Below are positions 44,825 to 56,665 of a stretch of 64,000 bases of DNA, piece after piece. Each line of letters opens with the position of its first letter. Position 1 is the first letter of the stretch. The notes beneath the pieces were generated by a model that worked only from the letters and a program-made list of their open reading frames with translations, searched no databases and was not told where the DNA came from. The stretch is from Eremomyces bilateralis CBS 781.70. Taxonomy: Eukaryota > Ascomycota > Dothideomycetes > Eremomycetales > Eremomycetaceae. The stretch is from NCBI RefSeq assembly GCF_010015585.1, contig NW_022985084.1, forward strand, positions 1-64,000, in the 5' to 3' direction. Both the position numbers and the translations under genes were made by a program.

Positions 44825-46574
44825 ATGCGCGAAATCGTAAGTTGTCCCTCTCCCCTGGATCCTTGTTGTCACGCGTTCCATGGTCTCCTTAACCGGCCCT
44901 GGAGCCACACAACGACCCCTTCGCAACTATAATCGAGATCCTTTACTGATACAAGCTCTTGCCTCGCAATAGGTTCATCTCCAAACCGGCCAATGTGTAA
45001 GTTTCATCGCGCTCGCGTGGGTTCTCATGCTAACAGCTGTAGGGTAACCAAATCGGTGCTGCCTTCTGGTGGGTCCCAATATGTACACAAACCCTCGCTA
45101 GCGACCAACGATGCTGATACTGTTTGTTTTTGAAGGCAAAACATCTCCGGCGAGCATGGCCTTGACGGCTCGGGCGTGTAAGTGCCAATTTGAGCTGGAT
45201 GCAAGTTTCTTTCTCGACCTAATCAGCCTGCAGCTTCAATGGCACCTCGGATCTCCAGTTGGAGCGCATGAATGTGTACTTCAATGAGGTAGGTTGATCT
45301 CGATCCGACAGTTGAATTCGAACTAACTGCCCGTCGCCAGGCTTCCGGCAACAAGTACGTCCCTCGTGCCGTCCTCGTCGATCTCGAGCCCGGTACCATG
45401 GACGCCGTCCGCGCTGGACCGTTCGGCCACCTCTTCCGTCCCGATAACTTCGTCTTTGGCCAGTCCGGAGCCGGCAACAATTGGGCCAAGGGTCATTACA
45501 CCGAGGGTGCCGAGCTTGTCGATCAGGTCCTCGATGTTGTGCGTCGTGAGGCCGAGGGCTGCGACTGCCTTCAGGGCTTCCAGATCACCCACTCCCTTGG
45601 TGGTGGTACCGGTGCCGGTATGGGGACCTTGTTGATCTCCAAGATCCGTGAGGAGTTCCCGGATCGCATGATGGCTACTTTCTCCGTCATGCCGTCTCCC
45701 AAGGTCTCCGATACCGTCGTTGAGCCTTACAACGCTACCCTTTCCGTTCACCAGTTGGTGGAGAACTCCGATGAGACCTTCTGCATTGACAACGAGGTTA
45801 GTCATATGAGCTTCGGGTTCGGGAATCTTGCTAATATGGTGCCAGGCTCTGTACGATATCTGCATGAGGACTCTCAAGCTGAACAACCCCTCTTACGGCG
45901 ATCTGAACCATCTCGTTTCCGCCGTCATGTCCGGTGTCACCACCTGCCTTCGATTCCCCGGCCAGTTGAACTCCGATCTCCGAAAGCTCGCTGTGAACAT
46001 GGTTCCCTTCCCTCGTCTCCATTTCTTCATGGTTGGCTTCGCTCCTCTCACCAGCCGTGGCTCGCACTCCTTCCGTGCCGTGACCGTCCCGGAGCTCACC
46101 CAGCAGATGTTCGACCCCAAGAACATGATGGCTGCTTCGGACTTCCGCAACGGCCGCTACCTCACCTGCTCTGCCATCTTCCGTGGTAAGGTCTCCATGA
46201 AGGAGGTCGAGGACCAGATGCGCAACGTCCAGATCCGGAACTCCTCCTACTTCGTCGAGTGGATCCCGAACAACGTCCAGACCGCGCTCTGCTCCATCCC
46301 GCCGCGTGGCCTCAAGATGTCGTCCACCTTTGTTGGTAACTCCACCTCCATCCAGGAACTCTTCAAGCGTGTCGGCGATCAGTTCAGCGCTATGTTCCGT
46401 CGCAAGGCTTTCTTGCATTGGTACACTGGTGAGGGCATGGACGAGATGGAATTCACCGAGGCTGAGTCCAACATGAACGACCTGGTTTCCGAATACCAGC
46501 AATACCAGGAGGCCAGCATCAGCGAGGGCGAGGAGGAGTATGATGAGGAGGCCCCCCTTGAGCCGGAGGAGTAA
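44825..46574 (+). CDS. benA: Beta-tubulin
   Basis: GTP-binding subunit of microtubules. Seven exons: 44825-44836, 44973-44996, 45043-45068, 45136-45177, 45234-45288, 45341-45796 and 45846-46574. They give 447 aa starting [21 protein letters not shown]. The MREI autoregulation tetrapeptide is exactly exon 1. The GTP-binding GGGTGAGMG motif is in exon 6, and the tail ends EEAPLEPEE. Phe167 and the D-E198-T-F200 stretch are the wild-type residues linked to benzimidazole sensitivity. At the fourth intron two CAG acceptors lie seven bases apart; only the second (ending at 45233) keeps frame, giving GSGVFNGTSD. The pattern of tiny 5' exons is the benA-type arrangement of filamentous ascomycetes and would serve as a species marker. 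The symbol follows Aspergillus usage. Confidence 0.98.
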
Positions 46575-46876
46575 TTGACCTTCATACCGGAATTACTCAT
46601 CATTGATGCCATCGGTGGATGGGTGTGATTGGAACTATGCTCAGACAACGATGTGTATGAGAAGATGGTCAAGGGTTCGAAACTACTAATGTTGCAATTC
46701 ACTTTGATGTTTCTTGCGTGGTATGACCGATAGCGAGTAGCGAAAACCAAAATACCAGTATTCAATACACGATGCTTTTCGCCTATGTTCTTCACGTGCA
46801 CGTCGAGAGGTTCCCGGAGGCGATGGAGTCGATGCACAGAGCGCCGCACTAGACTTATCCCATAGATGACCAATAT
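46575..46876. other. Convergent gap between beta-tubulin and pectate lyase
   Basis: A 302-nt gap holding the two 3' UTRs. Nothing else is recognised. Confidence 0.3.
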
Positions 46877-48063
46877 CTACCTATCTCTCCACCCACTCGT
46901 CCATATTCCGATCTCCGGACTCGGCCCCACCGCACCCGGCACCGTCCTCGGCAGATCATCCGGGTTTTTTAACTGATAACTATAAAAATCACTCGCCTTA
47001 AACACCTTCTCCGGCCGCGCGCTCACCTCCCGCTTTCCGCGACAATCCTTGAACCGCACCTGATTACTCCGGATGGCCGCGGTCGCGTCCGCATGGAGCG
47101 GATCGTTCACGTCCTCGTAGTACGAGGCCTCAACGAGGAGCTGGGTGGCGCCGCGGGCGTAGGTGCCGTAGGCGGTCAGGTTGCGGAAGTAGTTATTGTA
47201 CATATGGCAGTGCTGGAGGTTATCGGCACTGGGGTTGCGCTGGTTGGTGCTGTGGAAGAAGTTGTCGTGGATCTGTTGTGCGATGGTCAGTCGGGGTTTT
47301 ATTCATTTTTGGTAGCGGAGGGGAGGAAAGGATCACGTACGGTCATTTTCGAGAGGACGTTGTCGGTCCAGCCGATCCCGAAGGCTTTGTTGTGCTCGGA
47401 GAACTGGGTGAAGGAGACGGTCACGTAGTTGGTGTCCTTGCGGAGATCGAGGAGGCCGTCCCACATTTGGGTGAACTGCGCGGATGAGTAACGATCACGA
47501 TGCTAGGTCAACGGACTGACTTTGCAATGGTCGATCCAAATATTCGTCCCGCCGTCGACCTGGACGCCATCGAAGCTATGCCCAGGTTAGGCCACGCTGA
47601 TCTATCCCTAACGTCCCAGAAACACTGACTCGTTCTGCTTCCCATCGTAGTCCGCCGGATTGTACGTCCCCGAAATCTCCAGATTCCGAATGATAATGTT
47701 CCTCTCATTCTTCACAGTCAAACCCCCGCCGGTAATCTTTCCCGCCCGTCCCACGCCGATGATGGTCTTATGGCTCTTGATGGGGATCTCATACCCAAAC
47801 GGTTCGGACACCAGCGTCCGGTCCACGCGGATCACGTACGGTCCGTCCAGCCCGGCGTAGGCCTTGAGGTCAGCGTGTGTCGTCACGGTCACGATGGGCC
47901 CGCCCTTGCCACCGGTGGTGCCGCCGTTGAGCGACGCGAATCCCGGGGCGCTTTCTTCGCATTTGGCGCAGTACGCGGGGTCGGTCGGGCCTGCGAGGGA
48001 GAGGTGAGAGAAAAGGATGCTCGAGGCAGCAAACTTGAGTAAGGCTGAGGCCACGGCTCGCAT
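46877..48063 (-). CDS. Secreted pectate lyase, polysaccharide lyase family 1
   Basis: Calcium-dependent lyase that cuts de-esterified pectin by beta-elimination outside the cell. Exons 47630-48063, 47521-47575, 47341-47475 and 46877-47272 give 339 aa; introns are 54, 45 and 68 nt, two with GTCAGT donors. A signal peptide (ALLKFAASSILFSHLSLAG) is followed by the right-handed beta-helix. Typical segments are KTIIGVGRAGKITGGGL, NIIIRNLEIS, VQVDGGTNIWIDHC (the calcium and vWiDH motif), NYVTVSFTQFSEH and the HDNFFHSTNQRNPS block with the catalytic Arg. An upstream in-frame ATG would spoil the signal peptide, so 48063 is chosen. Catalytic residues appear intact. Confidence 0.94.
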
Positions 48064-49144
48064 CTTGAAAGCACTTAGGGAAACAGATGATGACTTCAAC
48101 TCAAAATCCAATTTCAATAATGCTAAAATGCTAAAATGCTACTGGGCATCCTGGCGTCCTGGTGGCATGTCTCTGATATATTAGCACTCTGGGGAACCTC
48201 ACCTCCAACCCCGCCAGGTGCATCACGTTCATCTCGTAATTTGGCTTTATCACTATAATGCCCTATCCATGTCATATCATTATTGAGATATATTATGATC
48301 AGATTGCGCCGCGAGATTCAAACTGTCATTACCATAAATGCGTGATGATGTCCGGGTTCGCTCAAGGCTCCATTTAGGTACAACAGCGACAGGTCGGGCA
48401 GCTGCATTGAGAACGAAGTGGATTGAGTAAAGTCGCAAACGGATGAATAACAAGACTCAGATTCGCGTATAATATAGAAAATATCTTGATCAGCATATTC
48501 GCCACCGCAAGAGTGAAAAACGAACTCCATCCAGCCGCTACCGGACGTTGCGCAAACTCGGGAGTTTAGATAGAATGGACGACTCTTAAGAATAAGTGAA
48601 AGGCCCTATATCAGGTGCAAAAACCTAAAATGAATTGAGATAATACTATGGTAACACTACAGAAGCCTGAATCGACTTTGACTCCGGACCTCTGGACACG
48701 ACCTACCAAGGGAAAGGCTATCGAGAGATAAGAATGTAGAAAACGCATCTCAATCAAGATTTGATCCCGAGTTAATGACTACAATTCTCTCCAAAATGTA
48801 GAGCGAACCTTCATTGTCCTATAAGGATATCGATATTAGATGCAGTGATTGGGAGAAAGGCGTGAATGGGAAATAGTGGTCAAGTGGTGATGTACGATAT
48901 CTGGCTGACTAATCCCTATTCACCTCCACGGCTCCACCTCCCACCAAACTCAAACCCCACTACATGTATTCGCAAGTCCGCTGCAGGTATTATTCGGTTT
49001 ACTCCCCAATGACGACTTTCAACCTTTGATACCAATTCATCGGTCATCTTCCAAGTGCGAATACGCACTAGATCTGCTTGCAATTTAGCATCCTCTACTT
49101 TATATCCGTTTCTACAACCCATATCCTCCCTCCGTTCCGCCAAG
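48064..49144. promoter_or_regulatory. Divergent upstream region of pectate lyase and the ZC3H15-like gene
   Basis: A 1.1-kb, AT-leaning region between head-to-head genes. A short direct repeat, GCTAAAATGCTAAAATGCTA, lies near 48121-48141 just upstream of the lyase start. No other element is recognised. Confidence 0.4.
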
Positions 49145-50464
49145 ATGCCTCCAAAGAACCAGAATCTGAAGCCCAAGTCCGAGAGGGTCACGGTGGACAA
49201 GGTACGGCCAAAAGTTGAGACTTTCAGAGAAGATCATGAGCTAATACAGTGGGCAGACCTTTGGCATGAAAAATGTGCGTCGATAAGCCCCTCCCCCATC
49301 CCCCATTTCGTGGCCTTATTGCCACTTCAGGCCGCGCCCACCACGTCTCTGCATGCGACAATCCTGACCGGACATTGCCTCCAATAGAAAAAGGGTGGTG
49401 CCGCCCAGAAAGCCATCAAGCAAATCCAATCCCAATCATCTAGTGCGAAGACCCCGGACCAGAAACGAAAAGAGGCCGAGAAAGCACAACGTGAGAAGGA
49501 TAAGCTCGCCGCCGAGAAAGCGCGCAAGGAAGCCGCTGAACTGTTCAAGCCGGTGCAGACGCAGAAGGTTCCGTTTGGAGTGGACCCGAAAACCGTCTTG
49601 TGCCAGTTCCACAAGAAGGGAGTGTGCGAGAAGGGTATGTGGCCAGCACTTGCACATGAGGAGGAAAATCACTGACAACGGCATAGGGAAGCGATGCAAA
49701 TTCTCGCACGACCTTGCTATCGAGCGGAAGACGGAGAAGCGGTCACTCTATACCACACGGGAGGAGGAGGAAGCAGAAGAGGAGACGAAAAAGGATGACA
49801 TGACAAATTGGGATGAGGCGAAGCTACGGAGCGTCATCTCATCGAAGCATGGCAATCCTCAGACGACAACAGACAAAGTGTGTAAGCACTTCATCGAGGC
49901 CGTCGAGAACCAGAAGTACGGCTGGTTCTGGGTGTGCCCGAACGGCGGGGACAAGTGCATGTACAGACACAGTTTGCCACCTGGGTAAGTTGATGGGTTC
50001 CCCTCTCGAAATGGCCGCTGACAACCCCTTGCAGATTCGTCCTCAAAACCCGCGAACAGCGGCTGGCAGAGAAAGCCTTGATGGATAAATCACCCCTCGC
50101 CACGCTCACGCTCGAAGACTTCCTAGAATCCGAACGACACAAGCTCACTGGCACGCTGACGCCGGTGACCCCTGAGTCGTTCGCGAAGTGGAAGAAAGAC
50201 CGGCTGGACAAGAAGGCGGCCGTCGAGGAGGCGAAGAAGATGAAGGACGCGACCGGCCGCATGCTCTTCGAGCGGGGCGATTGGCAGGCGAGCGATGACG
50301 AGGACGATGAGGAGCAGGATCCGGGCGCGTGGAATCTCGAGGCGCTGCGAAAGGAGACGGAGGCGCTACGGCAGAAGAAGGAGGAGGAGAGGCTCGGGCT
50401 GGGTGGTGCGCCAGGTGGGTCGGGGGGTACGGATGGCGACGGTGGGGGCGCGGCGGAACCATGA
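49145..50464 (+). CDS. TMA46: CCCH zinc-finger protein, ZC3H15/Tma46 family
   Basis: Ribosome-associated partner of the GTPase DRG1/Rbg1; the family is also called DFRP1. Five exons (49145-49201, 49257-49274, 49388-49634, 49687-49984, 50035-50464) give 349 aa. The 18-nt second exon supplies TFGMKN, completing the conserved start [18 protein letters not shown]. The first CCCH finger is C-x7-C-x5-C-x3-H in [20 protein letters not shown]. The second starts at VCKHFIEA and ends KCMYRH. The DFRP region with [16 protein letters not shown] and [14 protein letters not shown] follows, then an acidic stretch ([11 protein letters not shown]) and a Gly-rich end. Everything expected is present. Confidence 0.94.
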
Positions 50465-50789
50465 GCGGCAACTTGATATCACGATTAGATGGAGACGTCT
50501 TGGTGTTTTTGAGGCTTTCCCGCCCGATCCCCGTGGCCCATTCCCTGGCATTCTGAGTTCTGACATCGTAAACGATTTTCAGCGGCATGGTTTGAGATGA
50601 TAGCCATATACGTGGCGTTCATAGGTATGATACAAGTCTCAAATCGAGCAGAGCAACCCGTGTTACTCACGAGAGCCCCCTTTCCTAATTTGACCCCTTC
50701 GTGCCTCGCTCCCGAAAAGTGTATTCAGAACCCCGGGGAACCCCGAAGTTATTCGCTAGTGATAAAGCATGCTGTCGCTTGGCTGCCCT
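50465..50789. other. Convergent gap after the ZC3H15-like gene
   Basis: A 325-nt gap between two tail-to-tail genes. No element is recognised. Confidence 0.3.
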
Positions 50790-53700
50790 TCAATCTGAAT
50801 CGACCTCCTCCTCGAACCCCGCATCATCAATAAACCCCGCCCTCCGCTTCTCGTTCGCGAGCGTCGCGCCGCCTTTGTCAATGCCCGGCCCGATCAGCTC
50901 CTTCTTCCGTTCCAGCACCTGCACCGATTCCGAGGCCTTCTCCTCGGGCGTCTTCTTCCCAGGACCATGCAGTGGTGGCCTCCTGGGAGGTCTAGGCCTC
51001 GGTACTGGGCGGTGAGAAATCGGTGTTTCTCCAAAGTTGTCGGAAAGAGAAATGCGAGGAGTGACCTGTCTCCCCCGAGAATCTCTCAGATATACGTCCG
51101 ATAACTCGGTGTCATAGTCTACGTGTTCGTCATCGTAAGGCATCTATCCGTCGAAACCGCTCGCTCCTCGATCGATCGCACTATTTTACTCACCTGAGAC
51201 CCCGCTGACAGGGCCGTCGCCATGCGTCCATGACAGTGGAATCAGGTGTGAGTCGTCGATATGTTGCCAGAATAGCGGAAATGTCGAAAGCTCGGGGTAC
51301 TTCCCGCAGCCTTGCCACGCGCACGCGAATTTGCGGCTGGCCTCGTCCGGCTTGCCATGCATCTTCAGGACATGCTTTTTCAACGTCTCCAAGTTATGGA
51401 GACTGGCGCCGCATCCTTTCCACCGGCACGCAAACTCCAGCCGCCCGGGGCTTCGCAGGCGTTTTGCGGCTGCGGGGGACTCATGTTGACCTAGACGGGC
51501 GTTAACCATCAGAATCCCACCCGTGCCAATTCGTGCAAGATGCGGACTGTGTACGGCACCGGAGTTTGTTGCAGCTTGAGATGGCGGGCCGGAGTGGTGT
51601 TGGCCTTGAACGGCTTTGGAGTGGATACTCTTCCTCCACCCAACTGGTCGACCTTTCTTTTTGACAGGGTTGCCGTCCGCATCAACTTGGTGGGAGCGAA
51701 ATGCAGCGTAGCCCATACCGCCAGCTGGACCGGGGGAATTATTGATGGCTTGAGGCTTCGGTTTCGGATTCGGTTGCGACAAATGCGCACTGGGCCTGGC
51801 GCTGTCGGAATAATTGACGAAGTGAGATCCAGGTGCTTGTCTGCGTCCTGCAGGTGGAGGTCGTCCCCTCCGCGGTTTGATGCCCACGTGATGTGGCCGA
51901 GCTGACTCTGCAGAACCAACAGTTGTGACGCTCTGCTCACGCGGAACCAAGACATTCATGTTCACGGTTTCCTCGCCCTCGTCATCTGCATCAGATATCA
52001 CCGAATCGGCATTATCTTGTTGAAGATCATCCGGCTCCCCGGGGTCAATAATGTTCCAGTGGAGCGTACTCAAATCGGAGTTGCCGTCGATTTGTCGCAT
52101 ATTCTGCCGCAAGGGTTCCAAGTGATAGTTGAGAGCTCGTAGGTCCGGCCACTTGCCGGTAGCAATAAGCACATCCCGCGCAATGGTCTTCACATTATAG
52201 TGTGACCGACGAATAGCGTCCTGTCGCTGAATTGGATCCGCTAGCTTCACATCGTCACTGATATGAGGTCGATACGTGTTGGACGCCAGAGTCGGCGCAT
52301 TCATCACCATATGCATCTGCCCATTTTGATCCGCTTGACTCTGAATCTGAGGGTCGATGTTTGAAGCACCATTCACTACTTGGCCTTGGTTCGGACGTGG
52401 GTATGGAGGCTGGGTTGCGTATTGAACGGTATACGGGGCCAGTTTCATCATCTTCAACGGCGGTAGGTCGTCTTCATCACTGCTCATCATCGATAGATCC
52501 GCGATCTCGGAGAAGTTGCGTTTTCGTGCAGCTTCTTCCTTGGTTGCCGGTGGTTTGACTGGGTGTTTCTCGTCTAACCGAATGGGTTTGGGTAGCGTAG
52601 TAACCTTTGTCCTCGGCTTCGAGGAGGCAGGGGAGTCTACGCTACTTGCGATACCAGGACTTGGCTCCGGCCGGTTGACGAAGTATGGACTCTGAATAAC
52701 ACCCTGGCTTGGTTCGCCATAAGCGGGTCCACCTTGCCCTGGATGCGGGAATGAGCTGATATCCTGAGCTGATGGAAGCCACGGTGTCGCCTGCGTGTGC
52801 GGTTGAAGCGGAATCGGCGGCGGAATAGTAGGACTAGCTACGCCGTGGGGAGCAGCTGTCTTCTGTGGGGCTGCAGCATTGACATCCGGGGCTGCAGAGA
52901 GCAATGTCCTAGCAAAGGTGCCTCTTTCTAGGCGCAGCCCCATGCGTTCCAGTCGATCGCACAACCCGATATAAGATGGATTATCGTCTAGCATTGCGTG
53001 TACCAGTTCCTTTGTGACGGGATTTCCGGCATTGGTAGGGATGCCATTTAGGTACTGCGCCGCGGCCTCCGAGATCTTTCCCTTCTTTTCAATTGGCCAG
53101 ACTGTCGTCCCCGGAGGTCTGGTAGACTTTTGGCCGGGTATAGGTGTGGATGTCGGGATCGTCGGGCAGGGAAGGGCGGGTGCAGGGGTGGGCCTTGCCT
53201 GAGCTGGCAAAGGTTTAGCACGGTTCGCCGCACCGAAACCACCCAGCGGCTTCGACGATTGTTTAGGCGCGGTGGATGACGCGGCCGGAGAGAGATCCGT
53301 CTTCGTCTCTGATAACATCTGGGCCAACAGAGACGGATTCTTCTCTTTCATCCGCGCCACGAGCGCCATGAACTGTGCCGCGTCGTCCTCTTCCACCGGT
53401 TTCTTCTTCTGCGTCTTCTTTTTCTTTGGCTCTGCGGTCTTGATGCGCCATGCTTCTTCCGCTTTGCGCTCGGCTTCCTTACGTGCACGTTCCGCTCCCT
53501 CTGCCTGTTTCTTCTCTTCGGCTTCTTGCGCTAACCGCTTCTCTTCATCTTCTTGCGCAGCACGCGTCGCCTCCTCCTCGGCTGCCTGTAACCGTGCCGC
53601 TTCGAGTCGACGCTGATGTTCGGCCCGGGGGTCGTAGACCTGTGTGGGGTCCACCGTAATGGCTTGTGGCTCAACCGGAGCAAACAACGAGGGGTGCATG

Positions 53701-54419
53701 CTTGATGCAGGTTGAGTGACAGCGGGCAACGTCCTGCTAATCAGCCATTGGTCACCGTAGCCGCGACTGACATTCTGAAGGTTCCTTGACGCTTGTAACT
53801 GGGCAGGACTTGTAGACCTCTGGATTGGATCTTGTACTCGTTGCGGTTGCTGAAGGTTCGAAATCGCGTGTTGACTTTGCTCGTGTTGTTGTCGATCATG
53901 CACAGAGGGCGACTGGCGTTGGTGACTTGTTACTCGTCCCGAAGAGACGGAGTTAACCGATGGCGGTCGTGCTTGACCGGCGTATGCATTTTGAGCAACC
54001 GAATAGTCTTGCGTTGTAGAATACTGCATTTGGGGCTGACGAGTCGTGTTCGCACTGCTTCCATAAGATGTAGTATTCCCCAAGGGATCAGTTGTGCAGA
54101 TATTGGTGGCGTAGCCGGAGTTGTTCAAGGACAAATTGTATTGAGGGAGGCCAGAAGTGCGGATGCTGGTGGTTCTGGTCTGGTCTGAATTACTGATTCT
54201 CGGCGCGCCCACTGAGGTTCCGTACGCGGTGTGGTTTCCATCTGCCCTATACCAAGGGTTCGAACCATATGAGTTACCGCTAGCCGTCGCAGTGTGCTGG
54301 TATTGCGAGGAGGCGGTCGAGGTTGGATACGAATGTCCTTGCGATTGTTGGTAGGTATTGTATACCGCTTGGCCCGTTTGGTGCGTGTTATGGCCGAAGT
54401 AATTCGGATATTGTGACAT
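50790..54419 (-). CDS. Large C2H2 zinc-finger protein, likely chromatin or transcription factor
   Basis: Two exons, 51194-54419 and 50790-51118, give 1184 aa. The 75-nt intron (GTGAGT...GTAG) restores the frame to VSDYDTELSDVYLRDSRGR. Residues 1-250 are Gln/Ser/Tyr-rich; a charged coiled coil with AEEEATRAAQEDEEKRLAQ follows at about 275-345, then Pro-rich linkers. A conserved segment (about 740-800, ISDDVKLADPIQ, RSHYNVKTIARDVLIATGKW) comes next, and then an AT-hook-like KPRRGRPPP. Two C2H2-type fingers lie near the C-terminus: CRWKGCGASLHNLETLKKH and CAWQGCGKYPELSTFPLFWQ. Fungal homologues with the KMHGKPDE linker are known only as C2H2 finger proteins. Start at 54419 (MSQYPNYFGH) is preferred over 54443. 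It is divergent from the L26 gene. Confidence 0.85.
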
Positions 54420-54931
54420 GACAAAAAGTACTCGACGCTCCACCGTCGCACCTTCCGTTCGCGACTAGTTGCTAGTATGTTGGTCATTTCGAAGCCTACT
54501 AGATGCGATCATGGTGAATGCAATGCGCAAGGGAACATGAAATATGACATTAGCGGTGCAATCGACCAAAGCGTTGAAGAAATGGCAACCAGCGGTGACA
54601 CGACGCGAAGAATTGGAGTTCACTACTGTGCTGTGACTTCTGATGGTGGCAGATATCAAATCACGACAGGAACGCGACAGGCCAATGCACGTGATCGACA
54701 GGACAAGCCACGTGATTGGAGAGTTTTATGTCCGGTGGCCTTTTTGTCTCAATGTCAGAAACTCAGAATGTCTCGAGCGTAGATTGCGCACGGACCACCC
54801 ATCGGCTCTGGGAAAATCCGCTTCACAACGTCGGTTACTAAGCGTCTTGGCACGCACTTCCACTTCCACACTACATTTTTGTATCCTCACGATCATCACT
54901 TTGTAAGGCGACTCCGACCAACACCATCGCC
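54420..54931. promoter_or_regulatory. Divergent promoter region of the C2H2 gene and ribosomal protein L26
   Basis: A 512-nt region shared by two head-to-head genes. Two CACGTGAT copies occur near 54688 and 54709, a possible paired basic-helix-loop-helix (E-box CACGTG) site. That reading is inference from the 6-bp core only. Confidence 0.45.
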
Positions 54932-55500
54932 ATGACGAAACAACTCACCTCAGGTTCGTAGCTTTCTCTAGACAATGCCGACCATCGTCAGCTAATTCTT
55001 TACATCAGGGATCGCCTCCTCGCGGAGGAAGTCGCGCAAGGCGCATTTCAGCGCTCCGTCCAGCGTTCGACGAGTGATCATGAGCGCTCCTCTTTCCAAG
55101 GAATTGAGGGATAAATACAACGTACGATCACTGAACCGCTTCCGCCTTTTCTTGCTGCCCAACTCGCTATTCTGGGCACGCGCTACCAAGCGGTGACACT
55201 TGAAACTAACAATGCTTTTGCCAGGTGCGATCCATGCCCGTCCGAAAAGACGACGAAGTCATCATCACCCGAGGCGCCAACAAGGGCCGCACCGGCAAGG
55301 TCACCTCCGTCTACCGTCTTCGATATGTCCTCCACATCGCTTCCGTCGTCCGAGAGAAGTCGAATGGCCAGTCGGTCCCGATCGGAATTGCCGCTTCCAA
55401 GGTCTCCATCACCTCCTTGAAGCTGGACAAGGACCGGGAATCCATTCTCGAGAGGGCAGCAAAGGGCCGTGAGACGGGGAAGAAGGATGCGTCGGCATGA
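54932..55500 (+). CDS. RPL26: 60S ribosomal protein L26 (uL24)
   Basis: Component of the large ribosomal subunit near the tunnel exit. Exons 54932-54953, 55009-55121 and 55225-55500 give 136 aa, the usual size. [40 protein letters not shown] and the KOW motif [18 protein letters not shown] are near-invariant. The first intron has a rare GTTCGT donor but is fixed by the frame. The second, 103 nt, is longer than most here, as is common for ribosomal-protein genes. Confidence 0.97.
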
Positions 55501-56665
55501 GCGATTCAAAATGGGCATATGGTTTCCTACGGGGCATTAGCGGCGTGACTGGTTCAATTACCAAATCCTGTGAATGGACCGATCGTGTTCTTGCGATCTT
55601 ATGATGGCAGCATCGGCATCGAGTTGCTCAAAATCGAACATTCAATCGAATTCATAGACACGTTCACAACTTGGTGTGATGTCCAAATATCTCGACCAGG
55701 TGATGAGACTGCCAATGGACGCGGTCACCAGAATGCTATCCTAGCAATTTGTCCAGACCTCCCCGCTGAATAATCTACTACTCGGCAACCGCCTCCGTCC
55801 ATGTGGCATTCCATGGTTGCTCGCAGTTATACTCTTAGCGTAGATCGAAGGTAAGGTTGCACACGCCCCCTCGACGGCAGACCTCTCTGTACTCTGGAGT
55901 CCAGCTTCTTTGAGGTTTGACGATGAGCAACATGATCTGGAATCGAAGCAGGATGGGGTTGCTCCTCTGATCAATGGCAACTGAACAGTGTCTTCACACG
56001 GCTATGCTAGCCTTTAAATTCAGTATGTCATCGAGGTCGGCCAGAACAGTTGGTTTGAGGTCAATCCAAAGCCTCTGGCGAGTGGCGCTGTTCCCCATCA
56101 CGGTTAGCTCCCTGGAATCGCATTCCCCAACCTATTGGATTAACCAGTCCATCACCCTTAAGATCACCGCTGGATTGGTTAACATCTTTAGATCCAGCAG
56201 CCACACTGTCGCAAAATGTGCGTTCAGCCGGTCTGCCTCGATCGTTGCGCTTACAACATTAACTCATACTATGAACAACATTGTTTCAAGCAGGAGTTCC
56301 CTTACGTGCGAGTCGATTCGATCCGTCCCACGTCGATTGGAATGGAGAAGCCGAAACACCCTCGAAACAATGCCGTCGAATAATCATTTGCGGCCACAGC
56401 CATCTTACATCTGTAAGGCGATTCACATTTTAGAGCATTGAATTTCAGACTGGTTCAGTGGGTGTAGTATATCCCACTGGCCTCCTAACTTATGAGTGGT
56501 CACATTAAAAGGCCAGGAGCCTAGGATGGCTATGATTATCCCATTTCTTAAAGTGTGACTCAACGACGACAGCTCTCTCCGTCTACTATCCTCATTTCAG
56601 TCAACACCGTTCTAATTTCTTTAGGAGAAATCAAAACCCAATGGCGACGGGTTTAAGCCTGATAA
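55501..56665. other. Intergenic, possible decayed minus-strand gene
   Basis: A 1.2-kb gap. The 155-codon plus-strand ORF 55974-56441 has no recognisable motif. The minus strand around 55780-55980 contains a short open stretch ending VCNLTFDLR that has the look of old extracellular coding sequence, but it soon meets stops. No assignment is possible. Confidence 0.3.

Noticed and set aside
51084-51143. Separate gene starting at the ATG at 51143
   Set aside because: The ATG lies inside a clear 75-nt intron; splicing joins this region in frame to the C2H2 protein, giving one gene.
55974-56441. 155-codon plus-strand ORF
   Set aside because: Ser/Thr-rich with no motif; the complementary strand looks at least as coding-like, so neither is supported.
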